Shown one piece after another: positions 36,061-46,502 of a stretch of 60,537 nt of DNA. Every line of letters starts with the position of its first letter. The first letter of the stretch is position 1. This DNA comes from Hypsibius dujardini (taxonomy: Eukaryota; Tardigrada; Eutardigrada; Parachela; Hypsibiidae). Under the pieces are notes generated by a model that saw only the letters and a list, made by a program, of their open reading frames with translations, made no database searches and was not told the DNA's origin. The position numbers and the translations under genes were made by a program. The stretch is taken from assembly GCA_001579985.1 (NCBI GenBank), contig LRSR01014198.1, positions 1-60,537 on the forward strand. Reading direction: 5' to 3'.

Positions 36061-37308
36061 TCAGCAGTTAGACAGTTGAGAATACATGAATGTATAGACA
36101 GTCCAGACAGAAAGAGTGGTAGTTCGATGTCAGCTGCCGCTTTTCTTTGATTAACTTGTGCCGGATATCAACTGGTCATTTTTAGAGGAGGAACGGTAGG
36201 ATGACAGCGCTCATTGCCGGCTAGGCGAGAACTCCAAAATCTGGGTGAACTGAACCCTTCTTAAGGTCGCTCAGAAGGCCGCTTTCCATGCAAACAAGTA
36301 TGCATCGTTGCTGACGTAGGACTCGATCGTTACACCGGAAGACCTTTTGAAAACCCAACACATCAAAATAGACAAAATGGGGTTTTGAAAAATTTTCGGC
36401 TTGGCAAACATGGAGTCCGACTAGGTTAAACTCCACTCGACTTATACATTTACTCACCTGCTAGATTGTCATTCTGTTTCAATTTTTATCTGTTGTCTGT
36501 TTGTCTGTCTGTTGTCCGTCTTTCTGTCTTTCAGTGTGTTGGCTTGTTTATCTATCTGTCTGTTTATCTGCTTGTCTTGTTGATCGTTTGTTTCTTTGTC
36601 TGCTTGTTTCCTGTTTTAGGTTGTCTCGTATTTTTGTTGTTTTATTTGTTGGATTACCATCTTGCTGACTTCATGTATGTTTTTCTGTTTATTTTCTAGT
36701 TTTTATCTATCTGATTATCTGATATTGTAATCAATTCGGTCTCTCACTTTGTTCCACACTTTCAGCACATGTCGCCCTTTTTCGTTCTCAGCAGATTCAC
36801 TTGTGGCGAGTTTGGGAACAAAAACGTATCAGACGGCGGTCACGACAAGTGGCATGGAAATGGAGTTATGGAGCTGATGCGTTACGGAGATTAGTGACGC
36901 TACACTACAGTAGGTTGGAGATATAGAGTTATAGAGATAATGGGTTCTCTGGCCCATTCAGCCCATCAGGTCGGAATGAAAGAGTTATGGAATTATGCAT
37001 GTACTCCAGAATTCGTCAGAGCAACGTGCGTCTATTTTTGCAAGAAAATTTTGGTCCAAATGAGAAAAAAACTATCACAACAACAAAAAATCGGCCATGC
37101 TTGCACCAGTGTGATAGCGAAATTATCTACCGCCTCCAAGCATCAAATAATTTTAAAGAACATTATTTAAACGAATACTTAAAAAATGAACGCTTTGATG
37201 ATGGAGGAAACTCAATGAGCATTAGCGCAGACAACATAGTAAGGACTGTTGGGCAGCTCATAATCGGTCGCTTTTTGCCCCAACTTTCATTGATCAGCTG
37301 TCAACGTT

Positions 37309-37454
37309 TTTCGGCAGCATTTCTTGCAAATCCATTGGCCACAGATGCCGTTCAAGGAGCCTGGTGCAAGATCGCCTGCATGAACACCACAGACGCCGGC
37401 CCGTGTTTCGGTGCCTTGGTGGTAGATCCCTTTTTGCGCTTTTCACCGCGATGA
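37309..37454 (+). CDS. Small hypothetical terminal exon, Cys-containing
   Basis: After a TTTCGGCAG acceptor the frame reads FLANPLATDAVQGAWCK onward with three cysteines (CKIACMN..GPC) and ends at TGA. The codon third positions are G/C-rich. The open frame extends upstream to 36987 but is of poorer composition. No family is recognised; it could be the last exon of a secreted protein. Confidence 0.3.
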
Positions 37455-37803
37455 TAATTTCCCCCGACAATGTTCCAAAATAAAAGTTATCAAGTTCCAT
37501 TTTACAGGGGTCGGGGCATTTGCAGTCATTGCCGTACGATAGGCTGGACTCTAGAGCACACTACCTAAAAATGCCTAATTAAAATTGGGAAAAAAAAATT
37601 TTACCGTTGTTTCTTGTTGGGCCTCTTCTCGCAGCTTTGGTTTGCGCTAATCTCCGAGGGTGTTGATTCTGCTGCAGGCTAAAAATGAGAATAACAATGA
37701 TGTTGCATGGTTATGTGATTTAAAACTTTTAAATAATTTCTGCTAGATCTATTGTTGTACCATTATTCATGTACTAAAAAATATTGAACATTATAAAATT
37801 GAC

Positions 37804-38400
37804 TTATTTATTCAAAGCGTGAGCTGTATATCGTAAAAAATTTATGTAAAAGCGTATAGTTACGCCTGCACTTGCCTCATGCTGAGTATTAGGCATAGTC
37901 ATCCACGTTTTCATTGACACAGAATGCAGCTTGTCAGTGGTGATGGAGGATTTTTCCAGTCCTGCATCAATCAATCGCGACTTTGCCTGGTACCTGCCCT
38001 GGATGGCGAACCAATTGTCGAAGTTGGATGAGGTGGCGTAATGCGGAGCAAGGGTGTCAGAGCCAGTTGACAAGACGCCAGACACTGGCAAATTCGTTGG
38101 TGTCGAAAGTCCAGTAGCAAATACTTACTCATCCGTCAGGTCCTCGTCAGTAGCGTGATAAATTGGAATTTCATCCGTGTTGTCATCCGCCGGCTCCTCA
38201 CTCACGGTGTCATCCACCTCAAATTGTTGGGCAGCTTGCGAAGCTGCAATCCCGGTAGTAGCAGAATCGAGGTCCGCTTCATCTGCGTCGTCGATTTCTG
38301 CAATGCATTGCCGTGCAGTCGTTTCCCACTCTGTACGGTATTGAAAATGTTTAGCCACTGTATCTAAAAGCATGTGTGTAGCGTACCTGAATGAGGCCAT
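37804..38400 (-). CDS. Hypothetical acidic protein, two exons
   Basis: Minus strand. Exon 1 (38400-38129) starts with an ATG and encodes 90 residues rich in Asp/Glu after residue 35 (DDADEADLDS, EEPADDNTDE), ending at a perfect GTAAGT donor in phase 2. A second open frame (38091-37804, VLSTGSDTLAPHYATSS...) begins just after a CCAG acceptor, but its phase does not match exon 1, so the join is unproven. The acidic region is probably disordered. No domain is recognised. Confidence 0.4.
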
Positions 38401-40399
38401 TTATCTCGGCTTGACCGGAGGAAATGGGTTTTGATTGGTTGAGGTGGGCAACCGCGTGGTGTGATTTCGCAGTTAGGTTGCAACCGTGTTCTGATTGGTT
38501 CGCTCAGAAATGCACTAACGAAGCGCTAAAACACCACGCCCAAACGTTCTTCCATTTATGCTGTCCTCGACCGGAATCTCAAGTTCATCAAACAACTTCG
38601 CAATCGTTTGTGAAGACTTTAGTATTTTCCAAATACCCAATAATAGTTCTGAAACAACAAGAACTGTCCGTGCATCGCTCCTCAACTACAATCATAGCAT
38701 AACATACGGTTGTGAACAACAAAAAATTATTATTTACCCGCTGCAATACAACACAAGACTGTACGATTATGATCAGTCTCGGACTGTCCTACAGCCGACA
38801 ACTCAACAACTTCAATAACTCCATAACTGATAACTCCAAACCCTCATCCCGTGGGTGAGGCACCGGCACATAATTCCAATAACTCCATAACTTTCAACTC
38901 AAAACACTCAGGCACAAGTATGTAACTCCAACAGCTTCAATAACTCCGTAACTCCTAACAGGGACATAACTCTACAACCTCAAACGAGACCCCCTTCCCG
39001 AACGGGAGACGGATAGGGGCTCTCGCTCAAAAAGCATTGGTCGTCTCGCCGTACAATTTCAAACCCCCTCAAAAACTCCAACGCTTATTTGATTGTTACA
39101 TAAACCAAAAAAAATTCTACAAGTTCTAGAGCAGCAGTTTTTCAGTCAGAAATTCTTTGAAAACTGAGCTTAAAGTTTGTTGCGTCTGTGCCAAAACTGG
39201 CCGCTAAAAATTTCTATTAGCCTTGTTCGATAACTCGCTTAGTTTCAGCAGATTCGTGACGGCGCCGGTGGAATATGGCTGAAGGAGCTGAAGGCCCCGA
39301 AATAAATCATCATCAAATGGCGACTAAGCTTTTACGACCGCTGCAAGCTTAATAAGCCTTCGTTTTAGGAATAGTGCGTTGTTTGTGATCGTTTATCGCG
39401 TTTGTCTGTATAAGCAGCGTTAACGGTATAGAATGACTCGAACTGGTGAGGTTATAACTTTTGAGATTACAGATTGCTGTTATTTTTTGTTGTCTCGCAG
39501 CGGTGGCTCTCGGCGCAAAATTTTGTACCGGCATATAAACAAAGTCAGGTCTTACGTTTTTGTATCAGAACTTACGTTTTGTATAAGCTCTTACTCGTCA
39601 TTTAGGGTTATAAGGCATTACAAATTACGCATGAAATCCGCCTTACAAATATCTTACTTATTACGTGAGGAAGAAATAATTTTTTTTATTAGACATAACA
39701 TTTTTTTATGCTTAATGTTTATTAGGGAACCACTGTGGATATTTACTGTAGCATGTGCCTGACGTTTGCTGTTATAAAATCTATGTAAAATATCCAGATA
39801 TATTCCACATGGCACCGCTGGAGATTTTGCGGAATAAAATATTTTGCTTTCACGGAACTGCTAAACAGAAGGATGGCTGGACGAGGCTCTTCACGGCTGC
39901 GTTTATTGGCTGCAATCGGACAATTTTCGTGCGGTGTTTCATCGATTATCATCCAACTGGGACGTACGCATAATTTAATACTCAACTATGAGGCTATAGT
40001 TTTAGCGACGCAGCGATAAAGAGCCACTCTTCACAAGAGTGCGGGGAATTGAATCAGTTTCACATCCATTCCGAACGGGGTTTTTGCATTCTGTAGTAAA
40101 TGCGGAGATTGGGGAGTAGATTTTATTCGGAAATTAAACAAACTATATTGCAGTGGGTAACTGCAATACCTCTAACTATTTCCCAAAACTTAATTGGTTG
40201 GCACAGTTTCTATATATGATCTGGATCTTGCTGCATGAGATACAGTATTACATATTTTTGACGGGTTGCTCTCCAGTGCAGATTTTTTTTATAAGCTAGC
40301 CTGCCTCTAACCCCCCCCCCTCCGTGGGGCTGCAAATTTTTAAACTGGACTGATCCACTCGGGAATATATTCTGATAAGCTAGTCTACCCCCTTCACAA

Positions 40400-40905
40400 A
40401 GTCAAGCATTGTCAACGATGTTGCCAGATACCTAAAAGAGAACCAGAACACCGCTGCTCGAGACATGGCCTTCGCCTCGCTGGGCTTCTTCATGAGTCTC
40501 CTCTATCTGGCCGTCGGGGTCTTTGCCTTTGCTGGAACAACTCTTCACGCCTCGGCATGCCAGCTGCCGTGGCTGTCCATAAATCCTTCTTCTTCAGTTG
40601 GTTTAAAATTCTCTCAGTCGTCGGTATTCCGCTGTCATTATTACTGCTCTCATTCAGCATTTATTTGTGCTATCTTATGACGTTCTGGTACAAATCGACT
40701 GTGACATTGTTGGCCCCTTTGGAGGCGCAGTTTCCGGTGCCGCTGCATGCGGTTCACGCTGCCACAGCGCTTTTTGGTCTTGAGATTCGTATCTTCGGCA
40801 CAGTGGCTAAACAAAGCGCTCCGCAGCAGACGGTGGAGATTTCGCGGATGGTACAACTGATGTGGAACCCCCAACCGATGGGCCGAGGGTTCCCGCAACA
40901 ATAAT
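40400..40905 (+). CDS. Multi-pass membrane protein, frame change between helices
   Basis: The frame 40400 to about 40540 gives VARYLKENQNTAARDM and a helix, FFMSLLYLAVGVFAFAG. A second frame, from about 40557 to TAA at 40904, gives helix SVVGIPLSLLLLSFSIYLCY, then a Pro/Gln-rich tail. A possible acceptor CTCTCAG lies at 40618, but no donor is clear, so the change is either an unresolved intron or a frameshift. The family is not recognised. Confidence 0.35.
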
Positions 40906-41535
40906 TGCAATCCTATAATGGGGTACACTATAACAACGCTTTTCAACAATTACCCTTGTCGCAGGCAGCTATGCATGCGATTCGAGCACCTAAAAACTAA
41001 ATTTGACGGGCAGCAATCACCCAGAAGCTAAATGTTTCTTTAATAATTGGTCACTTTTCCGTCATTAAAATGTTATCTTACCGCACCTGTTGGCTATTAA
41101 AAGGCTTGCTTTGAGCCCTAAATTGGCTGAACAAAATTTCTTCAGTAGATACACTGGGATACGATCATTTTGTCAGGCAAAAACCCATGTTAACAAACAT
41201 TGTCATTTGACCTTTAGATAAAAGAAGTACGGTAAAACCTAGTAGGTTTTATCTCTCCTGGTAAGGTTTTAAACTTTACCTCTCTTTTTGGGGCACTCTC
41301 TCTAGAACCGTCTGGCCCATAGGCTTAACAGAGGGAGGCTGCTAAGTGAGGTAAAACAGGGAAAATGTTAGACGGGTTTGACCCGTTGGTCCACAGGCTC
41401 AATGCGCTTGCCGACGCCAGAACAAGTTTCTCACCACGAGACAAGTAAATCGCTATGAATTGTCGCACTGGTGGAAGACAATAAAATAGGAAAATTTGGA
41501 GTTGACCTCCCGAAAATTATTGCTGTTAAGTTTAA

Positions 41536-44306
41536 TCACACACAAAATTTTTTTCCATCGCGGCAACTTCCTCCTGTGGCTCCGTTTGCAATGTAACATT
41601 GCGCTTGCTCGCGTGCGATTCGACCGCAGACCTTGTCACACTGCTGGAAATGAAATCCCGATGATTGTGGGGAGGCAGCGTCCGCAATTGAAGCGGTAAA
41701 GAGAGGTGTTGGATCATAGCATTCACTGTCTAAGGTTGGGATGGGGAGGCGGCTGTTCTTGCAGGTTCTATTACCGTGGCAAGTCATCACAGAGGGATCA
41801 TAATAAACCGCCTTGCCAAACTGTTTATACATTAACGTCCTGATAGGAATCCACCCCTCACCCTCGTAATAGCGAGTTGTTGGATCATAGCATTCACTGC
41901 TACCCGGTGACGGGACCGGGAGCTGGCCGTTGGGACATGCACGGTCCCCAAAGCATGTCTGAAGTGCTGGATCGATGCTCACCGTCGCGCCATCATTCTT
42001 GCAGAGAATATGTCCCATGGGCCAGGTCTTGCCTAGCGCGTAAAACCTGCTGCTTGGGTCGTAGCAGGTATTGTTTGACGCCGGCATGGGCAGTAATCCT
42101 TTTTTGCATAGCTGATCACCAAAGCAGGTCAGCTTACTTGGGTTATAGCAAGTGGAATTTCCGCAGATATCCTCACCCATGGGACATGACAGGTTGGATC
42201 TTTTGTCTCAGTGTCAGTCTCGTTATGTTTTAGGTAAATGTTTTAGGTAAATAATTATGCCCTTTGGAAGAAATTCAAATTCAAGTCTATCGCATCAAGG
42301 GTCTTTCGCAAGAGATTGCAGCAACAATAGTTAAGTAACATTACGCTGTTGAAAAAAATTCTCCACCATCGCAGACAGTTCCGTTGAAGTACAGCTACAG
42401 CTTGAGGGCCGTGCAATTATTGGCATCATTGTCGTTCCGGTCAAAGAATCCCTGAAACCCTTCTTCTTTGCGGACTGGACCGTGGAGTTGTAGCCGTTCA
42501 GTTGTATCAGTTACGGATACCACTGCCGTTCTGGGTTCGGATTTGTTGAACCCGTCCGTCACCGCAGACTGGACCGTTGAGTTGGCGCCGCCGTCTGTGG
42601 GACGACTATTTAGAGGCGCCATTGCCGCTTCGGTCTCGCTGGACCCTTCCGTCACCCTCGGCTGGACCTGCGAGTTGTCGTAACTACCTTCGGATCGATT
42701 AGTAATGGATGTTACTGTCTTTCCGGTTTCTGATTTCGTGAATGTATTCGTCACTATAGACTGGACTGTTGAGTTGGCACAACCGTTTCGGGGCCGACTA
42801 ATTATGGGTTTTGCTTTTGTTCCAGGAACGGTGAACCTGTCCGTCAGCGCGGACTGGACCGTCGAATTGTTGGCGCCGCCGTCTGGGGTCCCAATAGTTT
42901 GTTGTACCATAGTCGTTCCGGTATCGGATTCGGTGAACCCGTCCATCACCGCTGGCGGGGTCGTCGAAAAGCTGTGGCCGTTTGCGGGTCGATCAGTAAT
43001 GGGCACCAGTTCCGTTCCAGTTTCTGATTTCGTGAATGTGTGCATCACCGGGGACTGGACCGTCGAGTTGTTGCCACCGTTTAAAGGCTGAGCAGTTACA
43101 GGTACTGTTGTTGTTCTGGTCCCGGGTTCTGAGAAACAGCCCATTACTATAGGTTGAACACTTGAATTCCAGGTGCCGGGTGAAGGTCGTGCAGTTACTT
43201 GTATCACTGTCGTTCTGGTTGGGGATTCCGTGAACGAGTCCGTCACCGGAAGCTGACCGGTCAAGTTGTAACCGTCTTCTGAAGGTAGACGAGTTAACGG
43301 CGCTTCTGACGTTCCGTTGACTGATTCAGTGAACCCGTCCGTCGGACTAATACGTTAGACAGTGAACTAATACGTTAGGCAGTGTGTGTCTCATTGTTGT
43401 AGAACCTGGAGAAGCATGTCAAAAAATGATAATGTCAGAAGCAATTAGTAAGACAGACTCGTCATCACTCAATTTAGGGTAGGGCAGACAAAATACCGAC
43501 GTTCAAGCAAACAAAAATGCATCCAGAAGCCCCAAAATCAGAACCAACTAATAAAGCCAGAGGTTTGGTATAGGCTCCTTAAAAGTCGGAACTGGGACCA
43601 CTCATGCTTCTGCTATAGGGCGGACAAAGGGCGAAATGAATTTTCCAAAATTAAGTCTAAAATGCGGCCCATCGTTCCGGACCATATTGAAACTTGTGGG
43701 GGTGGGGGTTTATTTAAATGGTTCCTCTCGAATTTCAAATATTTTTCCTGGCTCCGACATATATATTGATCCTGAGCCAGCCCCTGGGACTCAAATCATC
43801 TGCCACACGTTAAAGCAAAACACGTCAGAGATTGGGGGAATAAACCGCTCGCTGTACCTTGCAGTGTTCGACTTGCTATCATTCACAGACTGCGAACTGT
43901 CTGGACGAATGCTGATATTCAGGTTGATGTAAATAGACGGAATCTGGGCAGGGCTTGGTGGGGGAGAATGAACCAGCAATCTGCTGTGGTGTGGTGAACC
44001 ATGTTTCTCTGTCAGGAGCTGCATACTCGGTTGTGTTGTTGCTCCCACCTGACCTGAATTCCCAAACGTATATTTAACGTCTTGAGATTTAACAACCGAT
44101 CTTTGTTCATGGTTATAGTTGTCAGTCAGAGAGAGCGTTGAATTCTGGAAGGCACTGCTCGGGCCACCTTGTCCTGCTTGAGTGACCCGTAAGGCTCTCC
44201 CGTTACTTCTGACGGCATTATTGGATCCTTGCGCCGATAGTTGCTGCTGACTGACGGTGAGGTGGACTACCGTTGATGTGCAAATCCACAAAATAAGTGA
44301 AGTCAT
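41536..44306 (-). CDS. Secreted mucin-like protein with cysteine-rich C-terminal repeats
   Basis: Minus strand. Exon 1 (44306-43858) begins MTSLILWICTSTVVHLTVS, a signal peptide, and ends in phase 2 at GTACAG. Exon 2 (43346 downward) restores the frame and contains about eight 36-residue repeats of form NSTVQSxVTDxFTxSxTGTTxVxITxRP, dense in N-x-S/T sites and Thr/Ser for O-glycans. Exon 3 (42199-41536) carries tandem Cys motifs CYxPSxxxCFGDxxCxxGxLPxP, then CDKVCG and CRDGKKFC to a stop. That spacing recalls small Cys-rich carbohydrate-binding repeats, but the link is inference. The last mucin repeat (near 42490) continues in a different frame from the rest, so a one-base frameshift is likely. 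A matrix, cuticle or mucus role is plausible. Confidence 0.6.
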
Positions 44307-44678
44307 CTGACACGTGCGTAAATAGAGTTCAGATCCAAAACTGGCAACTTCAGAAGAAATTAACGTGCAAAGGAAATATAATACAAATTTACTTCCGGGT
44401 GAAAATGAAATGAAAACTGAAAATGAAAAATGGCCATAACTTGACCGTTTAGAAACGATACACATTCTTCTGGCATCATCACTGATTAGGAATGAATCAT
44501 ATTTTAGTTACTTCTAGTTCAAGTGCCCAAAGTCTGATGTGGCAACTAAAGAGCACGTATGCCTCCAACAGAATCAGGAATACCCCGAAAGTAGACATTC
44601 TTAGTGGATGACCAAGATGTTGGCCGCGTAACGGCGGGCCAATTGCTGGATACTTACAGCGTAGAACGGTTTGCATTC

Positions 44679-45240
44679 TCAGTTTAATGTCGCTGGCTCG
44701 CTAAGTGCCACTGCCTGTTGGCATTCCGCAAAGCGAGTCATTTGCTCCGTGAAACTGTCTGGAATGGTGTCCAGATTCTCCACACTCAAATATGGAGTGT
44801 CGGCGAAGACGTGGAGGATGAATCCGTCAAGAATCTTAAGTATCGCCGAGAACGTTGGCCTGTCATCGCTTAGTATATGCCAACAATTGCACATCAAGTC
44901 ATACCTATACATGCGAACAGAGTTTTGGTCAATTTCGTTGGTGTAACAGTCAAATAAATCGTCGCTTTGTAACCTAATTCCGTGGACTCACATTTCTAGA
45001 GGAGCTTCAACTGGACGACTCATTTGGTGGCCCTGCATCAGCCACTCTGCAAAAGCGTTGGCGGAAAATTTGGCCACATCACCATCTTCAAAGGGCGTTG
45101 CACCAAGACTGAAGATCTCCCACAGCAACACGCCATACGACCAGACGTCTGATTTCTGTGAGAATTGCCGCTCCAAAATGGTATCTGGCGGCATCCACAA
45201 AATGGGCAGTGGTATCGGTATAGTAGCGTGTCCAGCGCCC
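44679..45240 (-). pseudogene. Receptor tyrosine kinase C-lobe, two exons, 5' end replaced
   Basis: Minus strand. Exon 45240-44992 encodes the end of an activation loop, [11 protein letters not shown] (usual W-M-A-P-E, here PPD), then [20 protein letters not shown]. It ends in phase 2 at GTGAGT. Exon 44904-44679 continues YDLMCNCWHILSDDRPTFS, matching the RTK C-lobe (Y-x-L-M-x-x-C-W and DRPTF), and a 45-residue tail. The splice phases agree. The N-lobe, catalytic loop and DFG are absent: upstream sequence is a GPCR in another frame. It is either a rearranged pseudogene or an assembly join. Confidence 0.6.
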
Positions 45241-45721
45241 ATAACGGGAGCGTAGTGAGATGCGGGACCACCCAGACGGTGCCGCAGAGAATGCATGCCA
45301 GCCACTTAGAGTGTCGCTGGCGGTACGAGACGGGATGAATGATGGCCCACATTCGGCAACAGGCAATCAGGAGATGTTGGTTGTATTGCATACTGGAAGC
45401 CACCCACACGAAGTACGGGTAGGCGGAGCAGGACACTTCACCAGTGGTCCACACGCCGACAGCCATGGCGGTCCGGAGGTCGAAGGGGATTGCGGGTAGG
45501 TCGATCAGATTGGCGCAGGCCTGACTCATGACGTGCATGTTAAAGGGTGTGCGAAGTTGACTGTCACTGGCTAACAAGAGGAGTAATAATGCGTTTCCCA
45601 GGAAGCCGGTACAAACAAAAATGGTATCGAAGATGGCGGTTGGCGTCCAGTGTAAGGTCACGTATAGGGAGAGTCGTTGGTGAAAGTCAAGTTGTCGAAA
45701 GTCGTGTTGATAACTGGCCAC
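45235..45721 (-). pseudogene. Class A GPCR 5' half (TM1-TM4), truncated
   Basis: Minus strand, ATG at 45721. TM1 is FVCTGFLGNALLLLLLA with the GN motif, then TPFNMHVMSQACANLIDLP (TM2). A Cys begins TM3, which ends in LLIACCRMWAIIHP, where CRMW replaces DRY. TM4 is [20 protein letters not shown]. Receptor identity fades after [11 protein letters not shown] and the DNA becomes the kinase segment at 45240. No TM5-TM7 is found. It belongs to the same divergent receptor set as the other GPCRs here. Confidence 0.6.
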
Positions 45722-46502
45722 GTATTTCCATGAGCTGTCTCAGACATTATTTTACTAGTTTCGTGTTTATGCTACGTACGTACAGGGGTCACCAAGAACA
45801 TTGAATAGTTTTCAAGCGGTGACCACGCAAACTGAGCGCAACTGACGCTAACCTCACAAATAACAAAAACGCCACACCTGAAACCTCAATTAAGTTTATG
45901 ATAAAAAATAATTTTTAATCTCACGCAGGAAGCCTTCCTGGGGTCGCTGACTAAAAATTTTTAACACGGGCTCAGTGGGTTGATTGCTTCATTACTTAAT
46001 TGTGTTTAGTGAATCCTTTGAAGTTCTGCCTTTCCATCAAGTGGTTCTAGAGGCAATGTAGCAAACAAAGTAACCCTAAAAGGATAACTCATAAAATAGT
46101 TGCTTTCTTTGAAACTCAAAATGTTGTAGGGGCGGACTAAAACGATGTTAATGTGTAGAAAGTACTTGTTTTCGCACTTTTGCGCCATTTATTTTTTCTC
46201 AAAAATTTCCTGCTGCATTTCAAGAACCAATAAAACATGGTTTTCATAGAGAAACTATGTCATGATAATTTACAATGAGCGATTTCGTTTAAGCTCCAAA
46301 CACAATTGGCGGAACTGAAGTTCGTAGTATACTTTTTGGCTTAAGTTGGCGGGTACAAAAGTACCACTTTCAGGACAAAATTCCTCAAAAGCTCAATTAT
46401 TGTCAGATTCGTTTCAAATCAACTTTTAGAGATTCTCTACTGTTATCTACCATGATTTTATTCACAATGATCTAAAAGTAACGATTATTGTGCTTTTTCC
46501 AG

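Larger units (their letters stand above)
36850..38975. other. Possible foldback unit with GGAGTTA/TAACTCC ends
   Basis: 36855-36985 contains ATGGAGTTATGGAG and TAGAGTTATAGAG. 38790-38970 contains several AATAACTCCATAACT copies, i.e. the inverse. Two small genes lie between. Whether these are true termini of one element or two separate simple repeats is undecided. Confidence 0.3.

Noticed and set aside
42468-43091. Plus-strand open frames opposite the mucin exon
   Set aside because: The antisense strand of a repetitive GC-rich exon stays open by codon bias; the minus frame has signal peptide, splice phases and glycosylation repeats.
45058-45804. Several plus-strand open frames opposite the GPCR/RTK region
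   Set aside because: These are antisense shadows of the minus-strand coding sequence.
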